From assembly GCF_013372225.1 (NCBI RefSeq), contig NZ_CP053832.1, positions 1,240,001-1,304,000 of the forward strand: a stretch of 64,000 nucleotides of DNA. The letters are read 5' to 3'. The notes beneath the pieces are model-generated. The model searched no databases. It saw only the letters and a program-made list of their open reading frames with translations, and had not been told where the DNA came from. Shown piece by piece: positions 35,855 through 44,791 of this stretch. The translations under genes were made by a program, and so were the position numbers. Source of the DNA: Campylobacter ureolyticus (GTDB lineage Bacteria; Campylobacterota; Campylobacteria; Campylobacterales; Campylobacteraceae). The first letter of the stretch is position 1. Each line of letters opens with the position of its first letter.

Positions 35855-37195
35855 CTAAGCTTTTAAAAGTGAATTTATCATTATAACTACAACAGCCACT
35901 GGAGCTATAAATCTAACGAAAAAATACCAAATTTCAAAAACTTTTTTGCTCATACAGTGGCTAAAAAATGTTTCTAAAGTCTCTTTTTTTAGGATAAATC
36001 CGACAAAAATAGCAGCAAAAAATCCGCCAAGAGGCATAATGATATTTGAAGCTAAATAATCAAGCAAATCAAAAAAGCTTTTATTGAAAAATGTAAAATA
36101 ATCACTCGTTAAACTAAGTGAGGATAAAATACAAATAGTTCCTAAAAGATAAACTACAATTCCTATTAAAATAAGTGCCTTTTTACGGCTAAATTTATAC
36201 TCATTTATAAGGTGAAACGCAGATGGTTCTACCATAGAAACTGCACTTGTTAATCCTGCAAAAAATAAAGCTATAAAAAAAGTTATTGCTAAAATATTTC
36301 CTAAAACTCCCATATTTGCAAAAAGCGAAGTAAGTGAGATAAAAATAAGTCCAGGACCTTGCTGTGACGGGTCACCACCATATTCAAAAATAAAAGTAAA
36401 TACTATAAGTCCCATCATTAAACCAATTAAAATATTTATAAAAATTATAGAAAATGTGCTTCTTAAGAAATTTGTATTGTCATTTATACTTGCTGAGTAA
36501 GTTATAATCGACCCTGCTCCAATTGACATACTAAAAAAAGCAAGTCCTAAAGCATATAAAACGCTATTTGTATTTAAAGCGTCAAAATTTGGCACAAATA
36601 AAAATTTAACCGCTTCATAAAATCCATCCATACTCATAGAATAAATTAGCATTAAAAATAAAAGTATAAAAAGTGTTGGCATCATCCATATATTAAGCTT
36701 TTCAATACCGTTTTTAATCCCTTTTGATACCACAAAAAAAGTTATAAAAAAGACAAAGCTAAAGCATAAAATTTGGCTTAAAAAATCTTTTAAAAGTAAA
36801 TTTTCAAAAGTAGTTTTTGAGCTATTTATATCAACTGGTAAAGAGCCAAAACTCATAAAGAAGTATTTTACAATCCAACCAATTATAATACTATAAAAAG
36901 ATATTATTAAAATCGCACCAATTATAGTATAACCAACGAGCGACCAAGCTTTTTTATGTTTTGGAGCAAGAGTTTTATAGGCATTTACTGGGTCTTTTTC
37001 ACTAAGTTTTCCAATACTTAACTCAGCTAAAAATATAGTTGATCCAACACATAAAGTTAAAATTATATATAAAAGTATAAAAGCAGATCCGCCATTTTGC
37101 CCTACTAAAGTAGGAAATTTCCACGCATTCCCAAGACCAACTGCACTTCCTGCAACAACTAGGATAAAACCTATTCTACTAAATTTCTCATTCAA
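35855..37195 (-). CDS. Sodium:neurotransmitter symporter family transporter, copy 3
   Basis: First gene of the three-gene operon. The TTG at 37195 is chosen: AAGG lies 7 nt upstream, the protein then begins NEKFSRIGF like its paralogues and is 446 residues long. A TTG two codons earlier is only 1 nt from that AAGG. Signature GSAVGLGNAWKFPTLVGQNGG is present, as is SIGAGSIITYSAS in the substrate/ion region. Fourteen base pairs separate it from copy 2. Confidence 0.9.
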   Translation of the reverse strand: MNEKFSRIGFILVVAGSAVGLGNAWKFPTLVGQNGGSAFILLYIILTLCVGSTIFLAELSIGKLSEKDPVNAYKTLAPKHKKAWSLVGYTIIGAILIISFYSIIIGWIVKYFFMSFGSLPVDINSSKTTFENLLLKDFLSQILCFSFVFFITFFVVSKGIKNGIEKLNIWMMPTLFILLFLMLIYSMSMDGFYEAVKFLFVPNFDALNTNSVLYALGLAFFSMSIGAGSIITYSASINDNTNFLRSTFSIIFINILIGLMMGLIVFTFIFEYGGDPSQQGPGLIFISLTSLFANMGVLGNILAITFFIALFFAGLTSAVSMVEPSAFHLINEYKFSRKKALILIGIVVYLLGTICILSSLSLTSDYFTFFNKSFFDLLDYLASNIIMPLGGFFAAIFVGFILKKETLETFFSHCMSKKVFEIWYFFVRFIAPVAVVVIMINSLLKA

Positions 37196-37306
37196 AACCA
37201 AACCTTTTTAAAATATTAAATTGATTTAAATTTATAAGTTTGTAATACTACCATAAAAAAGCTTTGTTTTAAGTCAAAATTTAAAATTTGTTATAAATTT
37301 ATAAAT

Positions 37307-37684
37307 TTAATTTCTTTTTTTATCATCTACAAAAATTAAGTCAAATCCAGTTCGTCTTTTTTCTAAGTATCTTTTTGTTCCTGTATTTGAAAATTTATCA
37401 ATCTCTTTTTTTAGATCTTCTATCATTTCTTCATATTCATCGATTTGTTCTTTTAGTCTAAAAACAACATCAACTCCTGCCAAATTTAAACCCAAATCTC
37501 TAGTTAATCTTAAAATCATCTTAATTCTATCAACATCATTTTGAGAATAAAGTCTCATCTTGCCTTTTGTTCTATCTGGCTCGATCAATCCTTCTCTTTC
37601 ATACTGTCTTAGTGTCTGAGGATGAATATCTAAAATTTTAGCAACTACACTTATCATATAAACTGGCTCATCATAGCTTTGCAT
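37307..37684 (-). CDS. hspR: Heat-shock repressor HspR (MerR family)
   Basis: 125 residues. An N-terminal MerR-type helix-turn-helix (VYMISVVAKILDIHPQTLRQYEREGLIEP, KGKMRLYSQNDVDRI) is followed by a coiled-coil dimerisation helix. LRQYEREGLI-P-RT is the HspR form of the recognition helix. It lies 37 bp downstream of cbpA in the same direction, the order known from Helicobacter and Campylobacter, where HspR represses chaperone genes and its own operon. The C-terminal tail is Lys/Arg rich. Confidence 0.93.
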   Translation of the reverse strand: MQSYDEPVYMISVVAKILDIHPQTLRQYEREGLIEPDRTKGKMRLYSQNDVDRIKMILRLTRDLGLNLAGVDVVFRLKEQIDEYEEMIEDLKKEIDKFSNTGTKRYLEKRRTGFDLIFVDDKKRN

Positions 37685-37721
37685 AATAGATTCCTTTCTA
37701 AAATATTTTTATAAATTTATC

Positions 37722-38579
37722 TTATAGTTTTTCTTCAAGTATTTTTACAACTTCTTTATCAAGCTTTTCAATATCTGGAAGCAAAACATTTACTTTTAGG
37801 TATAAATCTCCATAAATTTTTGTATTTCTATTTTGAATACCATATCCTTTAAGTCTTATTTTTTGTCCATTTTTTGTATTTTTACCGATTTTTATACTAA
37901 CTTCTTTTTTTGGGGTGCTTACTTCAACTTTACCACCAAATAAAGCAGTTTTTAAAGAAATTTCAATTTCTTTGTATAAATCATCATCTTTTATTTCATA
38001 TTCACTGCTTGGAGTAACGCTTAAGTGTAAAATTATATCCCCTACACTTCTTCCATCGCTTGAGACTTTTCCTTTGTTTCTTATACGAAGTTTTTCCCCA
38101 TCTTTTACACCTGCTGGGACTCTTATTTTAATACTTTGATTATTTATATTGATTGTTTTTTCGCCACCATTTATAGCAAAATCAAAATCCAAATTAAGTC
38201 TTGCATTTATGTCTAAATTTTCACCAAATCCTCCAAAACCACCACCGAAGCTACCGCTAAAATCTGCATTTTTAAAGCCTCCGCCAAAAATATTTCTAAG
38301 TATGTCATTTAAATCACCAAAATTTTCGGCATTTCTTGCAAAATCACTAAAATTTTGATTGCCAAACATACTATCACCTCTGGCATCATATTGTCTTCTT
38401 TTTTCATCATCGCTTAAAATTTCATAGGCTGCATTTATCTCTTTAAATTTATTCTCGGCTTCTGGGTCTTTGTTAATGTCTGGATGGTATTTTCTTGCTA
38501 GTTTTCTATATGCTTTTTTTATATCTTCATTACTAGCATCTTTACTAACACCTAAAGTTTCATATAGGCTATCACTCAT
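37722..38579 (-). CDS. cbpA: DnaJ-type co-chaperone CbpA
   Basis: 285 residues. The N-terminal J-domain contains HPD ([13 protein letters not shown]) for DnaK contact, then a Gly/Phe-rich region ([24 protein letters not shown], about 92-115) and the C-terminal substrate-binding domains. No CxxCxGxG zinc centre is present, which separates CbpA from DnaJ. First gene of the cbpA-hspR operon with a well-formed promoter upstream; divergent from a two-component system. Confidence 0.92.
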   Translation of the reverse strand: MSDSLYETLGVSKDASNEDIKKAYRKLARKYHPDINKDPEAENKFKEINAAYEILSDDEKRRQYDARGDSMFGNQNFSDFARNAENFGDLNDILRNIFGGGFKNADFSGSFGGGFGGFGENLDINARLNLDFDFAINGGEKTININNQSIKIRVPAGVKDGEKLRIRNKGKVSSDGRSVGDIILHLSVTPSSEYEIKDDDLYKEIEISLKTALFGGKVEVSTPKKEVSIKIGKNTKNGQKIRLKGYGIQNRNTKIYGDLYLKVNVLLPDIEKLDKEVVKILEEKL

Positions 38580-38670
38580 ACTTCCAATCTCCTTTTAACT
38601 ATCATTTAATAATTCTAATGAAACTATTATAAATCAAGTTTAATATTTTTACTTTAAAAATTTAAGTCTT

Positions 38671-38699
38671 ATTGTATCATAAAGTTTAGTCTAAGTCAA
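38671..38699 (-). promoter_or_regulatory. Sigma-70 promoter of cbpA-hspR
   Basis: Read on the minus strand: TTGACT at 38699-38694, a 17-bp spacer, and TACAAT at 38676-38671. A clear -35 box is rare in Campylobacter. I found no convincing HAIR operator (CTTGAGT-N7-ACTCAAG) nearby. Confidence 0.65.
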
Positions 38700-38804
38700 T
38701 CAACTTTAAATTTAAACTTTTTCTCACTGGCTATTAATCACAAAATTTAAGCATAAAAATAAACACTTTTAGTTATAATGTCTTAAAAATTTAAAGGGCA
38801 TTGT

Positions 38805-39485
38805 ATGAAAATTTTAATGATTGAAGATGATGTTGAACTAGCTGAAATTTTAACAGAATATTTAGAAAAATTTAAAATGGAAGTTGTGGTCGCCGATGAT
38901 CCATATATAGGACTTTCAAAGTTAAATTTAGATAATTTTGATGCTGTCATATTAGATCTTACACTACCTGGACTTGATGGGCTTGAAGTCTGTAAAGAAA
39001 TAAGAAAATCAAACAATGTTCCAATAATTGTTTCAAGTGCAAGACATGATTTAACTGATAAAATAAATGCGTTTGATTTTGGTGCAGATGATTACTTGCC
39101 AAAACCATACAACCCAAAAGAACTTCTTGCAAGACTAAAAAGTGTTATAAGAAGAAGTGAGGGTTTGCTTAGTCAAAATGAGCAAAAACAAAACTCCACA
39201 AAAGATCTTGTTGTAAATGAGTTTGAACACACCATAACCTTAAAAGGAAAACCATTAAAACTAACAGTTGCTGAGTATGACATACTAGCATATCTTATAC
39301 AAAAAGAAGGTGGAGCTATAAAAAGAGAAGAGTTGATTTATAACTGCGATGCGATAAGTGAAGACTCAACAAATAAAAGCATAGATGTAATAATTGGAAG
39401 AATTAGAGCAAAACTTGGAGAAAATTCTAAAAATCCAAAATATATTCACGCAATAAGAGGCGTTGGCTATAAGTTGATACAATAA
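38805..39485 (+). CDS. OmpR-family response regulator (RacR/ArsR type)
   Basis: 226 residues. Receiver domain with acidic pocket Asp8/Asp9, phosphoacceptor Asp51 (VILDLTLPG), conserved SS at about 78-79 and Lys in DDYLPKPY. The C-terminal winged-helix DNA-binding domain includes LTVAEYDILAYLI and IRGVGYKLI. The wording is close to Campylobacter RacR and Helicobacter ArsR; I cannot decide the orthologue by eye. Followed 17 bp later by its sensor kinase; divergent from cbpA-hspR, so heat-shock and two-component promoters share 225 bp. Confidence 0.88.
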   Translation: MKILMIEDDVELAEILTEYLEKFKMEVVVADDPYIGLSKLNLDNFDAVILDLTLPGLDGLEVCKEIRKSNNVPIIVSSARHDLTDKINAFDFGADDYLPKPYNPKELLARLKSVIRRSEGLLSQNEQKQNSTKDLVVNEFEHTITLKGKPLKLTVAEYDILAYLIQKEGGAIKREELIYNCDAISEDSTNKSIDVIIGRIRAKLGENSKNPKYIHAIRGVGYKLIQ

Positions 39486-39502
39486 TAAAAAAAAGAAAAT
39501 TT

Positions 39503-40795
39503 ATGAAACATTCATCTATATTTTATAGTATAACTTTTATATTTATACTATCAACAACAAGTATTTTTTTAACTTTTTTATGGCTTATTAATTACGATAA
39601 AGAAAACTATACAAAAGAGCTTAATAACAAATACTCAACAGTTTCTGACACGGCACTTTATAGGTTTGCTAAACTAGTTAGCCAAGATGAGTATGAAAAT
39701 CAAATGAAAAACTACAATATGGTAAAAATATCAGATGATAAAAATATAGCTGCTATTGAACAAAATGGAACTATTTTGCAAGAAGTAAGTGTCAAGCTTG
39801 GAACTTCGGCTATTATTTTATATAATAGGCACCATTTTTTAAAAATTAAGCACAACGATGAAGAAATTTTGCTTCAAGATGCAGACTATCAACCATATCG
39901 CTATCACATCATAAAAGTTATATTTTTATTTGTTTTTACAATTCTTTTAATAACATATATTTTCATCATAAGAAAAATAAAACCTTTAAGAAAGATAAAA
40001 AGACAGATTGACAAATTTGCAAATGGGGATTTAAATATAGAAAATGCAAAAACTGGAAATGATGAGATAAGCGAAGTCGCTGATGCGTTCTACACCGCTG
40101 TAATGCAGATAAAAAAACTAAATAAATCAAGACAGCTTTTTTTAAGAAATATCATGCATGAGTTAAAAACTCCAATTACAAAAGGTAGAATTACAGCCGA
40201 GATGATACCAGAAGATAAGTATCAAAAAAGGCTTATTTCTGTTTTTGAAAAACTTGAAGAACTTATAAACGAATTTGCAGCAGTTGAAGAGGCAACTTCT
40301 GGGAAAAAGCTAAATATAGTTGATGTCTATCTTATAAGCGAACTTATAGATGAAGCTATAAATTTAGCAATGGTTGATAGAAAAAATATCAAAATTTATG
40401 GCGATAAAGAGTTAGAGCTTAAAGTAAATTTTAAGCTTTTTAGCATAGCTATAAAAAATATTATTGATAACGGGATAAAATATTCAACTGATAAATTTGT
40501 GGAAATTTATATAAAGGAAAATTCTTTAGAATTTCACACAAAAGGAGAAAATTTAGAACAAGATTTAAGCTTTTATATAGAACCATTTTCAAAAGGAAGT
40601 AACGCTAAACAAAGCTTTGGACTTGGGCTTTATATAGTTGATAATATTATTAAATCGCACAATTTAAAATTTTGCCATAGATATGAAGATGGAAAAAATA
40701 TATTTTATTTTGATGAGCTAAAAAATATAATTAGCAATTCTGAAAATATTGATCTCAGCATAATTGATGAAGTTCAAAAGTCAGACAGTAAATAA
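39503..40795 (+). CDS. Sensor histidine kinase (RacS/ArsS type)
   Basis: 430 residues. Two membrane helices (about 8-29 and 135-156) enclose a periplasmic sensor of roughly 105 residues. A HAMP-like linker is followed by the H-box with His219 (FLRNIMHELKTPITKGR), an N-box (IKNIIDNGIKYS) and a Gly-rich box (FGLGLYIVDNII). The ATP-binding domain is short, as in the epsilonproteobacterial ArsS/RacS group. Translated right behind its regulator; the signal sensed is not evident from the sequence. Confidence 0.87.
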   Translation: MKHSSIFYSITFIFILSTTSIFLTFLWLINYDKENYTKELNNKYSTVSDTALYRFAKLVSQDEYENQMKNYNMVKISDDKNIAAIEQNGTILQEVSVKLGTSAIILYNRHHFLKIKHNDEEILLQDADYQPYRYHIIKVIFLFVFTILLITYIFIIRKIKPLRKIKRQIDKFANGDLNIENAKTGNDEISEVADAFYTAVMQIKKLNKSRQLFLRNIMHELKTPITKGRITAEMIPEDKYQKRLISVFEKLEELINEFAAVEEATSGKKLNIVDVYLISELIDEAINLAMVDRKNIKIYGDKELELKVNFKLFSIAIKNIIDNGIKYSTDKFVEIYIKENSLEFHTKGENLEQDLSFYIEPFSKGSNAKQSFGLGLYIVDNIIKSHNLKFCHRYEDGKNIFYFDELKNIISNSENIDLSIIDEVQKSDSK

Positions 40796-40877
40796 ATTTA
40801 AGCTTGATTTAAATCTTAATCTTTAATGATTGTTGGCTTAAATTTATTATTTTACATCTTTAAAATTTATACAAATT

Positions 40878-40933
40878 CTTTGTGAAATTTAGATAAAAAA
40901 CTCCACTCACTCCACAAAGGCTAAATTTCACAA
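40878..40933. terminator. Inverted repeat between kinase and transaminase genes
   Basis: A 14-bp perfect stem (TTTGTGAAATTTAG / CTAAATTTCACAAA) with a 28-base loop sits between two convergent genes; probable bidirectional terminator, although the loop is long. Confidence 0.5.
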
Positions 40934-40946
40934 AAGTTTTAAAAAA

Positions 40947-41816
40947 CTAAATAAGCCCTACTTCTTTTTTTATAATTTTTACATATTCATCTCTTAAAAT
41001 TTTACTCCATTTGCCTATTTTGCCACCATTTATTGGCTTATCATCTATTTGAATAACGGGAAGCAAAACCCAAGTTGCAGCACTCATAAAAACTTCATCA
41101 GCACTATAAGCCTCATCTAAAGTTATATTTCTCTCCTCAACTTTTAGGTTAAGTTTTGAAGCGATTTTTAATATAGTTTTTCGTCTAATTCCAGGAAGAA
41201 TTTCATTTGAAAGTGGTTTTGTTATCAAAACATCATCTTTTACTATAAAAAACGACGAACTTCCACCTTCGGTAATGTATCCATTTTCCACCATAACACA
41301 CTCATTAGCTCCTAATTTATAAGCTTTTGTTTTTGCGATGCACTGAGCAAGCAGTGAAACGCTTTTTATATCTCTTCTTTTCCATCTTAAATCATCAGTT
41401 GAAATTATTTTTATACCACTTTTTGCTAAAGGGTTATTTAGTATTTCACATTCATAAACAAATGATACAAATGTTGGTTCTAAATCCTCTAAAAATATGA
41501 AATTTCTTGGTGCTACGCCTCTTGTAATTTCTAAATAAACAGCCCCTTCAATAATATTATTTTTTTTAATAAGATTATAAATAATTTCTAAAACTTGTTC
41601 TTTAGTAAAATTAAGTTTTATCTCAATTTCATTCAAACTTCTTGTAAATCTCTCCCAAAAGTCATCTTTATTTGCCAAATTTGAATTAATTATCGGAACT
41701 ACTTCATAAATTCCATCACCAAACACAAACCCTCTATCAAAAATACTTATTTTTGCATCTTTTTTATCCACATATTTACCATTTACATAGACAATTTCAC
41801 CAAGTTTAGAAGCCAT
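40947..41816 (-). CDS. dat: D-amino-acid transaminase (class IV aminotransferase)
   Basis: 289 residues, PLP fold type IV. It has the family start YVNGKYV, DRGFVFGDGIYEVV, and the catalytic Lys in RWKRRDIKSVSLL; this DIKS-x-x-LL form fits D-amino-acid transaminase rather than IlvE. The late ITEGGSSSFF and LPGIRR motifs bind the cofactor phosphate. It would interconvert D-alanine and D-glutamate for peptidoglycan. AAAAGGATTTTAAA precedes the ATG. Single-gene unit, convergent with the kinase gene. Branched-chain aminotransferase or aminodeoxychorismate lyase is a less likely alternative. Confidence 0.8.
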   Translation of the reverse strand: MASKLGEIVYVNGKYVDKKDAKISIFDRGFVFGDGIYEVVPIINSNLANKDDFWERFTRSLNEIEIKLNFTKEQVLEIIYNLIKKNNIIEGAVYLEITRGVAPRNFIFLEDLEPTFVSFVYECEILNNPLAKSGIKIISTDDLRWKRRDIKSVSLLAQCIAKTKAYKLGANECVMVENGYITEGGSSSFFIVKDDVLITKPLSNEILPGIRRKTILKIASKLNLKVEERNITLDEAYSADEVFMSAATWVLLPVIQIDDKPINGGKIGKWSKILRDEYVKIIKKEVGLI

Positions 41817-41951
41817 TTTAAAATCCTTTTATAAATTTGAGATTTTTATTTTATCAAAATATAAATTTATAAAAGTTAAAAAGTGATATTTATAACAAAG
41901 TTTTGAGAAATTTTTGGTAAAATAGGAGCAAAAAATATTTAAGGTAGAAAA

Positions 41952-42452
41952 ATGAAAACTAACTGTTTTATAGATAAAATTCTTTATGGTATGTTTTTTG
42001 TATCAAAAAAACCTGTTTTATTTAGAGATTTACTGGAAGCAAACTCAGCTTACAATGACGGAATGTTAGTAGATCCTTCGAAGTTAAATTTTAGATTTAA
42101 ATATGGAAAATCATACATAATTTTTGGAATTTTGTGTATTGTAGTTTTAATGCCACTTATTGGAGTTGGACATAAATTTTTTGAAAAGCTTAATATCCAT
42201 TTTTCACTTTTAATAACAATTTTAATAACTTCTTGTATTTTTATAGGTTTTGATATATTTAAAGCTTACGCTAGAAAAAAACTTACCCACAAGCTTATAA
42301 AAGATGCTTGGCAAGTACATTTTCCATATTTTCCTTATGAAAAATACTCAACCAAAACTCAAGAAATTTATGATGAAGCTATTAAAAAAGAAATCCCAAA
42401 AAGGGATTTGGAGCAGTATGTTTTAGACAAACTTGTCACAAACAATAGTTAA
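41952..42452 (+). CDS. Conserved membrane protein of unknown function
   Basis: 166 residues. Two closely spaced membrane helices (about 57-77 and 85-105) lie between a 55-residue N-terminal part and a charged C-terminal part (KKLTHKLIKDAWQVHFPYFPYEKY). AAGGTAG precedes the ATG. It overlaps the converging rmuC gene by 4 bp at their stops. I do not recognise a family. Confidence 0.75.
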   Translation: MKTNCFIDKILYGMFFVSKKPVLFRDLLEANSAYNDGMLVDPSKLNFRFKYGKSYIIFGILCIVVLMPLIGVGHKFFEKLNIHFSLLITILITSCIFIGFDIFKAYARKKLTHKLIKDAWQVHFPYFPYEKYSTKTQEIYDEAIKKEIPKRDLEQYVLDKLVTNNS

Positions 42453-43495
42453 AATTTTTCAATATTTTTAAATTTTGTATAAATTAAATTTGAGTTTTTA
42501 TAAAAAATTTCTATATTTTTATTTAGTTTATTAGAGCTGTTTAAAACACTCTCACCTTGCTTTTTGAACTCTTCAAAAATTTTTGAAAGCTCAAAAATTT
42601 CATTTTTTATAGAAGAGATATTTTTATTTATATTTTCATCTTTTATGAAAACACTTGCATAATTTAAAATAATAAGCAAATTTGTAGGACTTGCTAAAAA
42701 TACTGATTTTTGCACCATATACTCAAAAAGCTCGCTACAATTTGAACAAATATAGTTAAATATTGCCTCGCTAGGCAAAAACATAATGGCATATTTTACT
42801 GTTTGACCTGAAATTATATATTTATTTGAAATATCATCAATATGTTTTTTTAAATTTCTAACAAACTCTTTTTGATACTCCAAAATATTTTCATTATTAT
42901 CCAGTCCGTTGCAAATTTTTTGATAACTAGATAGTGGAAATTTCGAATCAATTCCTAAGATAAGATCACTTTTTAAAAACAAAGCCGCATCTACAATTTT
43001 ATCATTTTTAAGTTTATATTGGGTTTTATAAAATTTACTATTATCGCCATAACTTAATTTTAAAATTTTATATAATTCAAACTCACCAAAATTTCCTCTA
43101 AGTTTGTGGTTACTAAAAATTGAGTTTAATTTCATTACTTCATTTTTTAAAAGAATTGCTGAATTGTTAGCACTTTCAAGCTCGTTAATTTTATCTAAAA
43201 TGTGTTTAAAACGCTTATCTAGGCTATCTATACCACCTGTTAGTGTGTTAGTTGTTGTTATGTTTGAGTTAGTAACACTATCATTTAAGCTCTTATTAAA
43301 AAGATAAAAATTATCCTTTAAACTATCATTTACATCGTTTATTAAAGAAACACTGTTTTGATTTTGTTCATAGATAAATTTTTGCGTATTTAAGATCTCT
43401 TTTTTTAAAATTTGACTCAATATAAAAAAACTAACTACTAAAATAATTAATAAAATTACGGCAAAAACTAGCATTAAAAGCATTTGATTACTCAT
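42449..43495 (-). CDS. rmuC: RmuC-like protein
   Basis: 348 residues. The ATG at 43495 is chosen: GGAA lies a few bases upstream, and the alternative GTG at 43510 overlaps the neighbour more. An N-terminal membrane helix (LMLVFAVILLIILVVSFFIL) is followed by a coiled coil and the RmuC core with LRGNFGEFELYKIL, VDAALFLKSDLILGIDSKFPLSSY and MFLPSEAIF; RmuC proteins are linked to suppression of inversions and carry a nuclease-like fold. It follows the FtsL-like gene with an 8-nt overlap. Confidence 0.88.
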   Translation of the reverse strand: MSNQMLLMLVFAVILLIILVVSFFILSQILKKEILNTQKFIYEQNQNSVSLINDVNDSLKDNFYLFNKSLNDSVTNSNITTTNTLTGGIDSLDKRFKHILDKINELESANNSAILLKNEVMKLNSIFSNHKLRGNFGEFELYKILKLSYGDNSKFYKTQYKLKNDKIVDAALFLKSDLILGIDSKFPLSSYQKICNGLDNNENILEYQKEFVRNLKKHIDDISNKYIISGQTVKYAIMFLPSEAIFNYICSNCSELFEYMVQKSVFLASPTNLLIILNYASVFIKDENINKNISSIKNEIFELSKIFEEFKKQGESVLNSSNKLNKNIEIFYKNSNLIYTKFKNIEKF

Positions 43496-43823
43496 TTTCA
43501 AATTCCACACTTAATGGATCAATTATCTCATATTTAAATTTTAAAGATTCGATTTTATTTTCTAAATCTTTATTTTCCTCAACTAGTACAGAATGCTTTA
43601 CACGAAGCTCTTCAATATCTCTACTAATATAATAAATTTCGTTTCTAATATAAATAATAGGTACAAAAATAGCAACTGCCAAAGCCAAAATTAAAAAAGC
43701 TACAACAAGATCAAAAAAACCAAGCCCTTTACTTTCTTCATCAATATCTTTGTTATCAATGTCTTGATTTTGTAAATTTGTATTTTTTAGATTAATATTT
43801 TGAAAATTTATGTTTTCATTCAT
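43488..43823 (-). CDS. FtsL-like small division protein (candidate)
   Basis: 111 residues. An Asn-rich cytoplasmic N-terminus (1-33) is followed by one membrane helix (FFDLVVAFLILALAVAIFVPIIYI) and a periplasmic leucine/charged coiled coil (ISRDIEELRVKHSVLVEENKDLENKIESLKFKYEII). This bitopic coiled-coil plan, and the place directly behind rsmH with an ATGA overlap, is where ftsL lies in many bacteria. Sequence identity to FtsL cannot be judged by eye. FtsI does not follow; rmuC does. Confidence 0.7.
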   Translation of the reverse strand: MNENINFQNINLKNTNLQNQDIDNKDIDEESKGLGFFDLVVAFLILALAVAIFVPIIYIRNEIYYISRDIEELRVKHSVLVEENKDLENKIESLKFKYEIIDPLSVEFENE

Positions 43824-44728
43824 TTTATTTTAAATATCCTTAATTTTGCACATTTGCTTCGCGAGTTATTAAGTATCTCACCCTTACTTGGAGTGATTGG
43901 TTTTTTTGTCACTATCTTACCTAAGGCATGATTTCCACCACATTCGCATTTTATAAAAAATTCAGGACAAATACACTCTTTTTCCCATTTTTTAAATCTA
44001 TTTTTTACAATTCTATCTTCAAGAGAATGAAATGAAATTATAGCAACCACAGTATCTTTTAAATTTGCATTTTCAATTGAATTTAGTAAATTTTCAAGTT
44101 CCAAAAGCTCATCATTTACCTCTATTCTTAAGGCTTGTAAAACTAAAATTATCTCTAAAATACCGTTTTTCCTAACAGGTTTTAATCCAACTAAATTTGC
44201 CAGTTCTTTTATGCTTGAAATTTCTTTTTTTTCTCTATAATTTACTATTTTACTAGCTATAAACTTAGCGTTTTTAAGTTCGCTATATTCTTTAAAAATT
44301 CTTTCAAGCTCGCCTAAGCTATATGAATTTATAACAAATTTTGCATCTTTTTTATCATTTTGGTTCATTCTCATATCAAGATTATCACTATTTAATGAAA
44401 ATCCTCTACTATTTTTATCAAGTTGTAAAGACGAAACACCAATATCTGCTAAAATTCCCCTAACATCATCTGTGTTAATATCACTGAGTGAATTTGAAAA
44501 ATTTGAATGTTTTATAAAAACTCTATCATTAAACTCATCAAGATATTTTTTTGAGTAATTAATTGCTTCTAAATCTCTATCAAAGCCTATTAATTTTATA
44601 TTTTTATTTTGTCTTAATATAGCACTTGAATGCCCCCCATATCCAAGTGTGCAGTCGATTATAGTACCATTTTTTATACCCTCAAATGCTTTTAGTACCT
44701 CGTTTAACAAAACAGGAGTATGTATCAC
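43820..44728 (-). CDS. rsmH: 16S rRNA (cytosine-1402-N4) methyltransferase RsmH
   Basis: 302 residues, also called MraW. The GTG at 44728 is chosen because AAGG lies 6 nt upstream and the protein then begins IHTPVLLNEVL, the family start; reading further upstream only adds an unconserved leader. SAM-binding DCTLGYGGHSSAIL, DIGVSSLQLD and the C-terminal ISFHSLEDRIVKNRFKKW are all present. A CxCxCGG-like cysteine group (CICPEFFIKCECGG) occurs near the end. It heads an operon with the FtsL-like gene and rmuC. Confidence 0.93.
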   Translation of the reverse strand: MIHTPVLLNEVLKAFEGIKNGTIIDCTLGYGGHSSAILRQNKNIKLIGFDRDLEAINYSKKYLDEFNDRVFIKHSNFSNSLSDINTDDVRGILADIGVSSLQLDKNSRGFSLNSDNLDMRMNQNDKKDAKFVINSYSLGELERIFKEYSELKNAKFIASKIVNYREKKEISSIKELANLVGLKPVRKNGILEIILVLQALRIEVNDELLELENLLNSIENANLKDTVVAIISFHSLEDRIVKNRFKKWEKECICPEFFIKCECGGNHALGKIVTKKPITPSKGEILNNSRSKCAKLRIFKIK

Positions 44729-44791
44729 ATATGTCCTTAACTTTAAAAATTTCGTGTATAATAACACAATTTTATTTAAAAAGGCTAAATT

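Noticed and set aside
38580-38804. HAIR operator for HspR in front of cbpA
   Set aside because: I looked for CTTGAGT-N7-ACTCAAG on both strands and found only scattered half-matches, too weak to report.
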